Shown here piece by piece: positions 5,651 to 13,745 of a stretch of DNA of 18,459 bases (the stretch's first letter is position 1; the number at the start of each line of letters is the position of its first letter). The position numbers and the translations under genes are program-made. The notes under the pieces are model-generated. The model was not told the DNA's origin. It made no database searches and was given only the letters and a program-made list of their open reading frames with translations. Source of the stretch: an uncultured Variovorax sp. (GTDB lineage Bacteria; Pseudomonadota; Gammaproteobacteria; Burkholderiales; Burkholderiaceae); the NCBI GenBank assembly GCA_946478645.1, contig CAMLCW010000060.1, positions 1 through 18,459 on the forward strand, written 5' to 3'.

Positions 5651-6331
5651 ATGCACAAGGATCTGCACTCCACGCCGGAACCCACGCTGGTCGAAAAAGC
5701 GCGCAGGGAACTGGAGACGCGGTTCGTCACGCTCGTCCTGCCGCCGGGCTCCGTCTGGACCGAGGGTTCCCTCAGCGAACTGCTCGACATCGGCCGCACG
5801 CCGGTGCGCGAGGCGGTCGTGAGCATGGCCATGGACGGTCTCGTGACCGTGATCCGGCGCGCGGGGATCGTGGTGAGCGAGATCTCGGTGGAGGACCAGA
5901 TGGCGGTGCTGGATGCGCGCCGGGTGCTGGAGAAGCTGGTGTCGATCCGCGCGGCCGTTCGGTCCACCGATGACGAGCGCAGCCAACTGCTCGAAATGGC
6001 AGACGGCATCCAGCGCGCTGGAGAGTCGCAGCAGGCCGAGGCGTACCTGCAGTTCCACTTCCAGATCAAGCGGTTCGTCGCGCAGTGCGCGCGCAACAAA
6101 TTTGCCGCTCGCGCGCTCCGCCCGCTCCACACGTTGTCGCAGCGCTTCTATTTTGCGCACCACCGTGCCTTCAACAACCTTCCCGTGGTAGGCCCGGCCC
6201 ATGCCGAACTCACGCGCGCCATCGTGGCCGGCGACGAGTCACAGGTGGCCCAGCACTGCGACAACGTCAGCGACATCGCCGAACAGTTCACCCGAAATCT
6301 GCTTGGGAGCAGCCATGCGATCAGGGGCTAG
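5651..6331 (+). CDS. GntR-family (FadR/FCD) transcriptional regulator
   Basis: A 226-aa regulator. The N-terminal winged helix is at about residues 12-75, with the diagnostic SELLDIGRTPVREAVVSMAMDGLV (42-65, quoted in parts: SELLDIGRTPVREAV and MAMDGLV). The all-helical FCD ligand domain follows (about 84-215) with likely metal/ligand residues D88, H136, H184 and H202. FCD regulators usually repress adjacent catabolic genes and release DNA on binding the substrate or an early metabolite, often a carboxylate. It stands 105 bp before the TRAP operon in the same direction, so it is its likely regulator. The nearest Shine-Dalgarno-like AAGGA is about 12 nt from the ATG, a little far; the start agrees with the family's N-terminus. 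Confidence 0.92.
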   Translation: MHKDLHSTPEPTLVEKARRELETRFVTLVLPPGSVWTEGSLSELLDIGRTPVREAVVSMAMDGLVTVIRRAGIVVSEISVEDQMAVLDARRVLEKLVSIRAAVRSTDDERSQLLEMADGIQRAGESQQAEAYLQFHFQIKRFVAQCARNKFAARALRPLHTLSQRFYFAHHRAFNNLPVVGPAHAELTRAIVAGDESQVAQHCDNVSDIAEQFTRNLLGSSHAIRG

Positions 6332-6362
6332 TGGAAAACCCTGTAAATTTTTTTTGAGCCTC

Positions 6363-6395
6363 TTAATATATTACTGGCCTGAAGTCAGATATATC
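6363..6395. promoter_or_regulatory. AT-rich imperfect dyad upstream of the TRAP operon (candidate GntR operator)
   Basis: In the 105-bp gap between the GntR and dctP-like genes an AT-rich patch carries ATATAT at 6366-6371 and 6389-6394, symmetrically flanking an inner dyad CTGA-AG-TCAG (6379-6388). It is the only obvious symmetrical element here and is the natural place for the operon promoter and GntR operator. I could not assign confident -35/-10 boxes. Confidence 0.4.
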
Positions 6396-6436
6396 AACTA
6401 TCCACGCGGCTTCCAGCCCAACCAGGAGACAACGAA

Positions 6437-7477
6437 ATGACCACCTTCCATCGACGCAGGGTTCTGCAGGCGGTTGCCGCATCGTCCACCGCACTGATCG
6501 CCGGGATGCCAGCCATCGTGCTCGGGCAGAAGCCGACCAAGTGGCGGATACAGACCCTCTGGAGTGCGGGCGAAGACGCCTTCAAGTACTTCGAGGAGTT
6601 CGCCGGGAAGGTGAAGGCCAACACGGGCGGCCGGCTCGAGATCCAGGCCTTCGCGGCCGGCGCCGTGGTGGGCGCCTTCGAAACCCTGGATGCCGTCAGC
6701 CAGAACGTGCTGCAGGGCCAGTCGACGTATCCCGGCTACTGGGCGGGCAAGGAGCCCGCGTTGGCCGTCATCGGCGACTTCGCCTTCGGCTACCGCTCGC
6801 CGGAGCAGCAAAACCGCTGGCTGTACGAGAAGGGCGGCCTCGAGATGCTGCGCAAGGCCTACCAGCGCTTCAACGCCTACACCGTGGGCGCGACCTGGTG
6901 GGGCGTCGAGTCGCTCACCTCGAAGAAGCCCATCCGGCGCCCTGAGGATTTCAAGGGCATCAAGCACCGCGGTGCGCAAGGCATCGCAGCCGAGACCATC
7001 GCCAAGATGGGCGCGTCGATCGTCGTGCTGCCCGGCGGCGAGGCCTACTCCGCCATCGAGAAAGGCATTGTCGACAGCGTCGACTGGTCCACGATTTCGG
7101 TCAATGCCAAGGTCGGTTTCTTCGAGGTCGCCAAGTACGCGACGTTTCCGGGCTTCCACTCGATGCCGATCCAGGATTTCACGGTCAACGCCAGCGCCTG
7201 GAAAAGCCTGCCCGACGATGTCAAGCAGATCCTCGAGCGGACCTGGCGCGAGTTCTCGACCACCCAGGTGAGCCGCATCGCCGAGAACGACCAGCGCGTG
7301 GCGGCGGAAGTGCAGAAGAAGGGCGTCGAACTGGTGGTGTGGTCGGACGCCGACATCGCCCGAGCGCGCCAGGTCGCCCAGGGCGTGGTCGACGAATGGG
7401 CCGCCAAGGGGCCGCTCGCCAAACAGGCGGCGGAATCCCAGCGCGCCTTCCTGCGTGAACTGAAGCTGCTGGCCTGA
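6437..7477 (+). CDS. TRAP transporter substrate-binding protein (DctP/FcbT1-TakP type)
   Basis: A 346-aa periplasmic binding protein. The signal (residues 1-30, HRRRVLQAVAAS then a hydrophobic run) has twin arginines and may be Tat- or Sec-dependent. The mature part follows the DctP pattern of the mannitol/chloroaromatic/keto-acid branch: GGRLEIQAFAAGAVVGAFE (64-82), YWAGKEPALAVIGDFAFG (101-118), FKGIKHRG (172-179) whose R178 should bind the substrate carboxylate, VLPGGEAYSAIEKGIVDSVD (197-216) and W217. It captures an organic acid anion and delivers it to the QM membrane pair. AGGAGA sits 8 nt before the ATG. First structural gene of the operon; the next ORF starts 5 bp after its stop. Family firm; substrate not predictable. 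Confidence 0.93.
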   Translation: MTTFHRRRVLQAVAASSTALIAGMPAIVLGQKPTKWRIQTLWSAGEDAFKYFEEFAGKVKANTGGRLEIQAFAAGAVVGAFETLDAVSQNVLQGQSTYPGYWAGKEPALAVIGDFAFGYRSPEQQNRWLYEKGGLEMLRKAYQRFNAYTVGATWWGVESLTSKKPIRRPEDFKGIKHRGAQGIAAETIAKMGASIVVLPGGEAYSAIEKGIVDSVDWSTISVNAKVGFFEVAKYATFPGFHSMPIQDFTVNASAWKSLPDDVKQILERTWREFSTTQVSRIAENDQRVAAEVQKKGVELVVWSDADIARARQVAQGVVDEWAAKGPLAKQAAESQRAFLRELKLLA

Positions 7478-7482
7478 CGCGC

Positions 7483-8007
7483 ATGAACCACTACGTCCGA
7501 TTCGTGGGGCATGTGAACGAGTGGGTGGGCCGGATTGCCGGCCTGCTCATCGTCGCAGTCGTCCTGATCATCCTCAAGGAAGTCATCGGCCGGGGCGTGT
7601 TCAATGCGCCCTCCCTCTGGGCCGACGAATCCATGACCTACCTGGCCGGCATGGCCTATGCGCTGGGCGGCGGCTTCACGCTGCTGCACCGCAAGCACGT
7701 GATCGTCGATCTGGTGTACCAGCCCATCGCGGACCGCGGCGGCTCCCTGAAAAAGATCGTCGACGTGATTGCGTTCGTCCTGTTCTCGATCTACTGCGTG
7801 ACGCTGATCTATTTCGGTGCGGAACTGGCCCTGGCGTCGATCCGCGAGCACGAGGGAAGCGGCACGCTGTGGAACCCGGCGCTGTGGCCCGTGAAGCTCG
7901 CCATTCCCATCGCCGGCGTCCTGCTGCTGCTGCAAGGCTTCGCCAATCTGCTGGTCGATCTCGGCCTTGCCCCCCACCCCGCTGCGGAAGACATTCATGG
8001 CCGTTGA
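7483..8007 (+). CDS. TRAP transporter small permease (DctQ)
   Basis: A 174-aa inner-membrane protein with four hydrophobic segments (about residues 15-35, 49-70, 87-110, 127-152), the small Q subunit of a TRAP transporter that supports the large permease and docks the binding protein. The conserved region SLWADESMTYLAGMAYALGG (44-63) and HRKHVIVDLVY (68-78) is the usual DctQ core. It starts 5 bp after the dctP-like stop and overlaps the large-permease gene, so the three are co-transcribed. Confidence 0.92.
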   Translation: MNHYVRFVGHVNEWVGRIAGLLIVAVVLIILKEVIGRGVFNAPSLWADESMTYLAGMAYALGGGFTLLHRKHVIVDLVYQPIADRGGSLKKIVDVIAFVLFSIYCVTLIYFGAELALASIREHEGSGTLWNPALWPVKLAIPIAGVLLLLQGFANLLVDLGLAPHPAAEDIHGR

Positions 8008-9316
8008 CACCCTGACCCTTCTCCTGCTGCTGGCGCTGGTTTCGGCGCTGGTGGTGGGTGTGCCCATCGCGTTCGCGACCGGCGCCGTCGCCGTGGTGTT
8101 CGGCGTCTGGCTGTTCGACGTCAACACGTTGAACCTGATCGTCAGCCGCGTCTTCACGCTCATGGGAAATCAGATCCTGGTCTCCGTGCCGCTGTTCATC
8201 CTGATGGCGATGGTGCTGGAGAAAGCCGGCATCGCGGAAGACATCTTCAAGGCCGCCTACGTGTGGTCCGGGCGCATCCGTGGGGGCCTCGCCGTCGCCG
8301 TGATCATCTCGTGCGCGCTGATGGCCGCCATGGTCGGCGTGATCGGTGCGGAGATCGTGACGATGGGGGTCGTGGCGCTGCCCGCCATGCTCAAGCGCGG
8401 CTATGGAAAGTCGCTCGCGCTGGGCTCGATCTGCGCCGGCGGTGGACTTGCCACGCTGATTCCCCCGAGCGTGGTCCTGATCATGTATGCGCTGACCACC
8501 GGCACATCGATCGGACAGCTCTACATGGCGGGCATCCTGCCCGGTGCCATGCTCGCCGGGCTCTACATCATCTATGTGGTCACGATCTCCTACCTGAAGC
8601 CCGAGATCGCACCCGCTGCGCCACCGGAGGAAATCAACATTCCGCTCGCGGAAAAGATCGGCTACCTCAAGAAGCTGATCCTGCCGGGCGCCGTGGCCTT
8701 CGGGGTCCTGGGTTCGCTCTACATGGGCATTGCCACGCCGACCGAAGCGGCAGGCATCGGTGTCGCCGGCGCGGTGGTGGCAGCCGCGGTGAACCGGCGC
8801 CTGAGCTGGGCCGGCATGTCCAGCGCCGTGGTGGAAACCACCAAGGTCACCTGCATGCTGTATTGGCTCTTCTTCGGTGCCTCTGCGCTGATCGGCATCT
8901 ACACCATTGCCGGCGGCACGCAGTACCTCAAGGACCTGATCGCCGGGCTGCCCATCGGCAAATGGGGCATCCTGCTGGTGGTCAACCTGGTGTGGGTCGT
9001 CCTCGGCTGCATCATCGACTGGATCGGCATCCTGCTGTTGACCGCGCCGATCTTCGTGCCCGTGCTCGTCGCCCTCGGCTTCGATCCGATCTGGATCGGT
9101 GTGCTGTTCTGCATGAACATGCAGATCTCCTACATCTCCCCGCCATTCGGGCCCGCGGCCTTCTACCTCAAGGGCGCCGCGCCGCCGGGGATCACGATGG
9201 GCGACATCTTCCGCTCGGTCTGGCCCTTCATCGGCATCCAGGTGCTCGCCGTGCTGCTGCTGGTCGCGTTCCCGGACATCGCGCTGTGGCTGCCGCGCAC
9301 CATGCTCGACAACTGA
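7997..9316 (+). CDS. TRAP transporter large permease (DctM)
   Basis: A 439-aa, roughly 12-helix inner-membrane permease of the DctM family, the Na+-driven translocation subunit. Recognisable stretches include VGVPIAFATGAVAVVFG near the N-terminus, the motif GGLATLIPPSVVLIMYALTT, PTEAAGIGVAGAVVAA, and the C-terminal MQISYISPPFGPAAFYLKG. The ATG at 7997 overlaps the small-permease gene by 11 bp and gives the usual N-terminus (MAVDTLTLLLLLALVSAL); an in-frame ATG at 7967 would add ten residues. The FAD oxidoreductase gene follows after 11 bp, tying transport to metabolism. Confidence 0.93.
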   Translation: MAVDTLTLLLLLALVSALVVGVPIAFATGAVAVVFGVWLFDVNTLNLIVSRVFTLMGNQILVSVPLFILMAMVLEKAGIAEDIFKAAYVWSGRIRGGLAVAVIISCALMAAMVGVIGAEIVTMGVVALPAMLKRGYGKSLALGSICAGGGLATLIPPSVVLIMYALTTGTSIGQLYMAGILPGAMLAGLYIIYVVTISYLKPEIAPAAPPEEINIPLAEKIGYLKKLILPGAVAFGVLGSLYMGIATPTEAAGIGVAGAVVAAAVNRRLSWAGMSSAVVETTKVTCMLYWLFFGASALIGIYTIAGGTQYLKDLIAGLPIGKWGILLVVNLVWVVLGCIIDWIGILLLTAPIFVPVLVALGFDPIWIGVLFCMNMQISYISPPFGPAAFYLKGAAPPGITMGDIFRSVWPFIGIQVLAVLLLVAFPDIALWLPRTMLDN

Positions 9317-9327
9317 AGGAGATCCTC

Positions 9328-10680
9328 ATGACGAGTCAATCGCGATTGCTGGACAGCCGTCCGGCAGAGAGGGTCACGACCGATGTGCTGGTGGTCGGCG
9401 GTGGCGCGGCCGGCCTGGCAGCGGCCTGCACGGCGGCGCGGCAAGGGCTGAAGGTGACGCTGCTCGAACGCTACGGCTTCTGCGGCGGCGCCGCGGTGGC
9501 CGGGCTGTCGGGCACGATCTGCGGCCTGTACCTCGCACGCCCCGGCGCTGCGGGCAAGCCGGAGAAGATCGTCTTCGGCTTCGTCGACGAGTTCATCAGC
9601 GCCATGAACGGCAGAGGCGGGCTGACCGGCCCGGTGCGCTACGGCGACACCTACACGCTGGTGCACGAGCCACTCGCGTGGCGGGAAACCGGCGATGAAC
9701 TGCTGCAGCGCCATGGCGTCCAGGTGATCTATCACGCGACCGTGATCGGCGTGCACATGGAGGGTGGCGAACGCGTGGAAGGCGTACGGGCCTTCACCAA
9801 GCAGGGCGCCATCGACATCCGTGCACAGGTCACCATCGATGCCAGCGGCGACGCCGACGTGTTTGCCATGGCCGGCCTGCCGACGAATGTGGGAGCCGAT
9901 GGGAAGGTGCAGAACCCCACCATGATTTTCCGGATGGGGAACGTGGACGTGGAGCGCTTCCTGGCGACCTACGGCAGCGACGCGATCATGCCCGAGTCCG
10001 TGTCCAAGGCCATTCTGGCGGCGAACGCCGCGGGTACCTACGAGTTGCCCCGCGCCAAGGCCTTCCTGTTCCCGACGCCGCGCGAGAACGAACTGCTCTG
10101 CAACTGCACGCGCGTCATCGGCCGCGACGGACGCGAACTCAATCCATTGGTGGCGGCCGACCTCACCGAAGCCGAGATCGAGGGGCGCCGGCAGGCACGC
10201 CAGTACTGGGCGTTCTTCCGGGCGAACCTGGCCGGCTGCGAAAGCGCCACGCTCAACGACACCGGCGTGCAGGTCGGCGTGCGCCAGACCCGCCAGATCG
10301 CGGGCATCGACACGCTGCAAAACCAGGACGTGGAAACCGGCCGCAAGCGCACCGACGCCATTGCCCGTTCAGCCTGGCCGATCGAGTTGCACAGCGGAAG
10401 CAAGCCACGTCTTTCATGGCTGTACGAGAACCACTACGACATTCCGCTGGGCTGCTTCATTCCGCGCCAGGGCGAATCCCTGCTGGCGACAGGCCGCTGC
10501 CTCAGCGCGCAACACGAAGCCATGGCGTCCGCGCGCGTGACCGCGCAATGCTTCAGCTACGGACACGCCATGGGTCATGCCGCGGCCCTCAGCGTCAAGG
10601 AAAAGATTCCGGTGCGCAGCCTGCGCGCCGCCGACGTCAGAACACTCTTAAACAAGGATGGAGCCCAACTCGATGCATGA
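9328..10680 (+). CDS. FAD-dependent oxidoreductase (FAD_oxidored family)
   Basis: A 450-aa flavoprotein with an N-terminal Rossmann dinucleotide site, DVLVVGGGAAGLAAACTAAR (19-38; GGGAAG at 24-29), acidic end of the second strand at E47, then RYGFCGGAAVAGLSG (48-62) typical of the PF12831 family. A second FAD-contact segment TIDASGDADVFAMAG lies midway and a closing IPLGCFIPRQGESLLATGRC-like segment near the C-terminus. It probably oxidises the imported acid or a derivative, passing electrons to an unknown acceptor. No FeS motif or membrane segment is seen. GAAGGAG precedes the ATG. Its stop overlaps the crotonase gene by 8 bp. Product type is clear; the substrate is inference from the operon only. 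Confidence 0.88.
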   Translation: MTSQSRLLDSRPAERVTTDVLVVGGGAAGLAAACTAARQGLKVTLLERYGFCGGAAVAGLSGTICGLYLARPGAAGKPEKIVFGFVDEFISAMNGRGGLTGPVRYGDTYTLVHEPLAWRETGDELLQRHGVQVIYHATVIGVHMEGGERVEGVRAFTKQGAIDIRAQVTIDASGDADVFAMAGLPTNVGADGKVQNPTMIFRMGNVDVERFLATYGSDAIMPESVSKAILAANAAGTYELPRAKAFLFPTPRENELLCNCTRVIGRDGRELNPLVAADLTEAEIEGRRQARQYWAFFRANLAGCESATLNDTGVQVGVRQTRQIAGIDTLQNQDVETGRKRTDAIARSAWPIELHSGSKPRLSWLYENHYDIPLGCFIPRQGESLLATGRCLSAQHEAMASARVTAQCFSYGHAMGHAAALSVKEKIPVRSLRAADVRTLLNKDGAQLDA

Positions 10681-11428
10681 CGAAGAACTCAACCTGGACT
10701 TGCGCGGCCGCGTGGCCGTGCTGACGATCGCCCGCCCCGCGCGGCGCAATGCGCTGGGCGATGCGCTGGTGGCGCGCCTGCGCGAATCGATGACCCAGCT
10801 CGATGGCCGCGAGGACGTGGGCGCCATCGTTCTCACGGGGGGTGCGCCCGGCTTCTGCGCCGGCAGCGACCTCAAGGAACTCGGCGCCATGTCGTTGGAC
10901 GACATGTGCGCCCACGAAGCCCGCACCGCGCTCTTCTGCCGCGAGATCGCCATGCTGCGCAAGCCGGTCGTTGCCGCCGTGGAGGGCTTTGCACTGGGCG
11001 GCGGCTTCGTGCTGGCGGCCAGTTGCGACGTGGTGGTCACCGCGCGCTCCACCCGCTGGAACCTCCCGGAGGTCGAGATCGGATGGATCCCGCCATGGGG
11101 CCTCGAAGCGGTGATCAGCCGCGTCGGCCGCACGCGGGCCCGGCAACTGGTCTGGGGCGGCACGCCGTTCCACGGCGAGGAGGCGATGCGCCTCGGGCTG
11201 GCCGATCACCTCGCCGAAGACGGCGCGGCCCTGGACCGTGCGATCGAGGTCGCTGCCTCCTATGCCCGCCTTCCGCAAGAAGCCATTGCCGCCACGAAGC
11301 TGTACTTCGCCTCGCATGGCGCCCCCGATGGTGAAGGCGGCGATCTGCTCGCGTCGCACCTCTTCAAGGACAACTGCCGCCACGCCACTGCGCAGGCGAC
11401 CCTCAGGAAATTCGGAGTGAAAGTATGA
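10673..11428 (+). CDS. Enoyl-CoA hydratase/isomerase (crotonase) family protein
   Basis: A 251-aa crotonase-fold protein acting on an acyl-CoA. Oxyanion-hole segments are present: APGFCAGSDLKEL (58-70) and EGFALGGGFVLAASCD (104-119). Of the two catalytic glutamates of classical hydratase, the one in NLPEVEIG is kept (E133) but the other, expected four places into GGGxE, is Val113. This favours an isomerase, dehydratase or other single-acid crotonase over a standard beta-oxidation hydratase. The start at 10673 is preferred because GGAG lies 9 nt upstream and it overlaps the previous stop by 8 bp; ATG 10658 lacks room for a ribosome site. It overlaps the CoA-transferase gene by 4 bp (ATGA). Confidence 0.9.
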   Translation: MHDEELNLDLRGRVAVLTIARPARRNALGDALVARLRESMTQLDGREDVGAIVLTGGAPGFCAGSDLKELGAMSLDDMCAHEARTALFCREIAMLRKPVVAAVEGFALGGGFVLAASCDVVVTARSTRWNLPEVEIGWIPPWGLEAVISRVGRTRARQLVWGGTPFHGEEAMRLGLADHLAEDGAALDRAIEVAASYARLPQEAIAATKLYFASHGAPDGEGGDLLASHLFKDNCRHATAQATLRKFGVKV

Positions 11429-12990
11429 GCAAGATCTGCTCGGTGGAAGAAGCCGTCGCGGTCGTGAAAAGCGGCGATGCGGTGGCCAGCGTGGGCGTGA
11501 TCGGATGGATCACGCCGGATGCGCTGCTCAAGGGCCTGGCGGACCGTTTCAAGGCATCGGCCGAACCGCGCGACGTGACCTTCTATTTTCCCTGCGGCAC
11601 CGGCGATGCGATGGCCATCCGAGGCATGGACCATGTGGCGATCGAAGGCCTCATGAAGCGCATCGTGTCCGGCTCCTACGTGAACCCGGTCGACCCTGCG
11701 ACCGGCAAGCGCCCCGAGCTGATGCGCCTGATCCGGGAGAACCGCATCGAAGCCTACAGCTGGCCCATCGGCGCCAGCATGCACTGGCTGCGCGAAGTCG
11801 CCCGGCGCAGCCCGGGCTATCTCACGAAGATCGGCCTCGACACCTATGCCGATCCGCGCCAGACCGGCGGCAGGTTCACCACGCTCGCCAAGGACGACCT
11901 GATCAAGCGCGTCGAATTCGAGGGCGAAGACTACCTGTTCTACCCGAGCTGGCCGCTCGACGTGGGCTTCATCAGGGCCTCGACGGCCGACGAGTTCGGT
12001 AACCTGTCGTTCGAGGACGAACCCATTCATTCCGCAGCGCTTCAAATCGCACTGGCGGTCAAGGCCTGTGGCGGCACCGTCGTCGCCCAGGTCCGCCGGA
12101 TCGTGGAGCGTGGCAGCCGCCCCGCGACCATGGTCAAGATTCCCGGCGTGTTGGTCGACAAGGTGGTGGTGGACGCGCAGCAGATGATGACCACGCAGGT
12201 GCCGTATGAAGAGAGCTACCTGGGCGGCGTGCCGTGGGACGGCCAGACGGATGACCGCCTGCCCCTGGGCGCGGACAAGATCATTGCGCGGCGGGCCGCG
12301 CTCGAAGTGCGGCCGGGCGTGACCTCCATTTTCGGCTTCGGTGCTTCGTCCGACGTGCCCACCGTGCTGCTGGAAGACGGCCAGTTCAAGGACGGTGCCT
12401 ACCGCGACTACCAGTTCACCACGGAGCATGGCCCGTTCGGTGGCCTCGTCATGAGCGGATGGCAGTTCTCGGCCAACAAATACCCCGAGGCCTTGCTCGA
12501 CGGCGTCAGCCAGTTCGATTTCATCGATGGCGGCGGATGCCCGTTCGCGGCCCTGGCCTTTGCCCAGTTCGACGATGCGGGCAACGTCAATGTCTCGCGC
12601 TTTGGCGTCGCCAATCCGGGCGCCGGCGGCTTTATCGACATTGCCTACAACGCGCGGGAACTGTTGTTCACCGGCACCTTCACCACGGGCGGCCTCGAGG
12701 TCGAGTTCAAGGATGGCAAGCTGGTCATCCTCAAGGAAGGCAAGGTCAGGAAGTTCGTGAAGAGCGCAGACCACATCACCTACCCCGTGCGGCGCAACGT
12801 GGCCGAGCGCGGCCAGCAGGCCAGGATCATCACCGAGCGTGCGGTCTTTGAAATCCACCCCGAAGCCCTGGTGCTGACGGAACTCGCACCCGGGATCGAC
12901 CTGCAGGCCCAGGTGCTCGACATGATGGACGGATTGACGGTTCGCGTTGCGGACGACTTGCGCGAAATGGACGCAGCGCTCTTCCGTTGA
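11425..12990 (+). CDS. Fused-subunit acyl-CoA:carboxylate CoA-transferase (family I, YdiF-like)
   Basis: A 521-aa protein in which the alpha and beta halves of a family I CoA-transferase are joined, as in propionate CoA-transferase and YdiF. The N-half starts with the typical SVEEAVAVVKSGDAVASVG (6-24); the C-half has IFGFGASSDVPTVLLEDG (302-319) and FTTEHGPFGG (331-340), where E334 is the expected nucleophile that forms the glutamyl-CoA intermediate. It would move CoA from a donor such as acetyl- or succinyl-CoA to the imported acid. Length matches full-length members. It is coupled to the crotonase gene by an ATGA overlap and ends the operon; a convergent gene's stop is only 12 bp away, so no dedicated terminator fits between them. 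Confidence 0.9.
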   Translation: MSKICSVEEAVAVVKSGDAVASVGVIGWITPDALLKGLADRFKASAEPRDVTFYFPCGTGDAMAIRGMDHVAIEGLMKRIVSGSYVNPVDPATGKRPELMRLIRENRIEAYSWPIGASMHWLREVARRSPGYLTKIGLDTYADPRQTGGRFTTLAKDDLIKRVEFEGEDYLFYPSWPLDVGFIRASTADEFGNLSFEDEPIHSAALQIALAVKACGGTVVAQVRRIVERGSRPATMVKIPGVLVDKVVVDAQQMMTTQVPYEESYLGGVPWDGQTDDRLPLGADKIIARRAALEVRPGVTSIFGFGASSDVPTVLLEDGQFKDGAYRDYQFTTEHGPFGGLVMSGWQFSANKYPEALLDGVSQFDFIDGGGCPFAALAFAQFDDAGNVNVSRFGVANPGAGGFIDIAYNARELLFTGTFTTGGLEVEFKDGKLVILKEGKVRKFVKSADHITYPVRRNVAERGQQARIITERAVFEIHPEALVLTELAPGIDLQAQVLDMMDGLTVRVADDLREMDAALFR

Positions 12991-13002
12991 ACCTGCAGGC
13001 GC

Positions 13003-13269
13003 CTATCCGCGCAGTGGCTGCAGCGGGCGATTGAGCGCTTCGAAGTCGAGGTTGTCCACCTGCGCGAGCACCGATTGCCTGGCGCTCGCGGTGCGCGCAT
13101 CGGGGTCGGGGCCGACGACGGTCCCGCCCTCGAGCTCGTGCCGCACGTTGCCTGCCAGCAGCACGCGCGCGGTGTAGGTGCTGGATTCGAGGCCATGGAT
13201 CAGGCTCATCTCGTAGGTCACCGTTTCGCCGGTGCTGCTCTGCACATGTTGCCCATCCATCGTGACCAT
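13003..13269 (-). CDS. Small conserved-looking hypothetical protein (88 aa)
   Basis: An 88-residue, cysteine-free soluble protein I do not recognise. The ATG at 13269 is preceded by a strong GGGAG five to six bases away, and codon choice matches the neighbours, so it is probably real. Sequence features: an N-terminal beta-like half with YEMSLIHGLESSTYTARVLL (19-38) and a polar C-terminal half (DPDARTASARQSVLAQVDNL) ending in RPLQPLRG. No signal peptide or membrane segment. It lies 50 bp downstream of the CBS-domain gene in the same direction, with a weak terminator-like element between them, so it may be partly co-transcribed. Confidence 0.65.
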   Translation of the reverse strand: MVTMDGQHVQSSTGETVTYEMSLIHGLESSTYTARVLLAGNVRHELEGGTVVGPDPDARTASARQSVLAQVDNLDFEALNRPLQPLRG

Positions 13270-13290
13270 CGTCTCTCCCTGTTGGTTTGA

Positions 13291-13316
13291 TAAAAAAAAG
13301 CGGTGCCGGCCGCGGA
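13291..13316 (-). terminator. Weak intrinsic terminator after the CBS gene
   Basis: On the minus strand a short GCGG/CCGC stem with a 6-nt loop (13313-13300) runs directly into eight U residues (13299-13292). The U tract is strong but the stem is only 4 bp, so partial read-through into the 88-aa gene is likely. Confidence 0.45.
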
Positions 13317-13319
13317 GGC

Positions 13320-13745
13320 TCAGGCGGGCACGGGCTCCGAGATGCCGCACAGCGCCTCGGTGGCCGGCTTGGTTTTGCGTTCCTTCACCGCGACGTCGGC
13401 CAGGGCCAGGATGCCCACGAGCCGCTTGTCGTGGTTGATGACCGGCAGCCGGCGGATCTGGTACTGCGCCATCATCAGCGCGGCGCGCTCCACGGTTTCG
13501 TCGTCGTAGGCCCAGCGCACGCGGTCCGACATCACGTCGCGGACCTTGGCCTGGCCGTCGCGGCCTTCGGCCAGTCCGCGCACCACGATGTCGCGGTCGG
13601 AAATGGCACCGACGAGCCGGTCGTTCTCGCCGACCGGCATCATGCCGAAGTCGCCGTCGCGCATGCGCTTCGCGGCTTCGGCGATGAGGGCATCGGGACT
13701 GATGACCTGCACGTCCCGGCTCATGACATCCTTGATCTTGTGCAT
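13320..13745 (-). CDS. CBS-pair domain protein
   Basis: A 141-aa protein made almost entirely of two CBS motifs: the first at about residues 5-60 (DVMSRDVQVISPDALIAEAA; LVGAISDRDIVVRG) and the second at about 68-125 (VRDVMSDRVRWAYDDETVE; IRRLPVINHDKRLVGILALADV). CBS pairs bind adenosyl ligands (AMP, ATP, SAM) and report energy status; stand-alone versions are common stress-associated proteins in proteobacteria with no fixed partner. AAGGAG is well placed before the ATG. A 157-bp gap separates it from the upstream oxidoreductase operon, so it should have its own promoter there; I could not assign convincing boxes. Confidence 0.92.
   Translation of the reverse strand: MHKIKDVMSRDVQVISPDALIAEAAKRMRDGDFGMMPVGENDRLVGAISDRDIVVRGLAEGRDGQAKVRDVMSDRVRWAYDDETVERAALMMAQYQIRRLPVINHDKRLVGILALADVAVKERKTKPATEALCGISEPVPA

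Noticed and set aside
6437..9316. Naming the transporter fcbT1-3 (4-chlorobenzoate) or takP
   Set aside because: The binding protein belongs to that broad branch, but specificity cannot be read from sequence and no dehalogenase or aromatic-degradation gene is nearby.
8263..9327. Upstream 355 codons of an 805-codon plus-strand reading frame
   Set aside because: This part is out of frame with the TRAP large permease and has the Arg/His-rich composition of a frame shadow. The real gene starts at ATG 9328, which has its own ribosome site.
11260..12858. A 532-codon open frame antisense to the CoA-transferase
   Set aside because: Long antisense frames are expected at this G+C content. It shows no domain, is rich in His, Asp and Gly as mirror frames are, and the sense strand encodes a complete enzyme.
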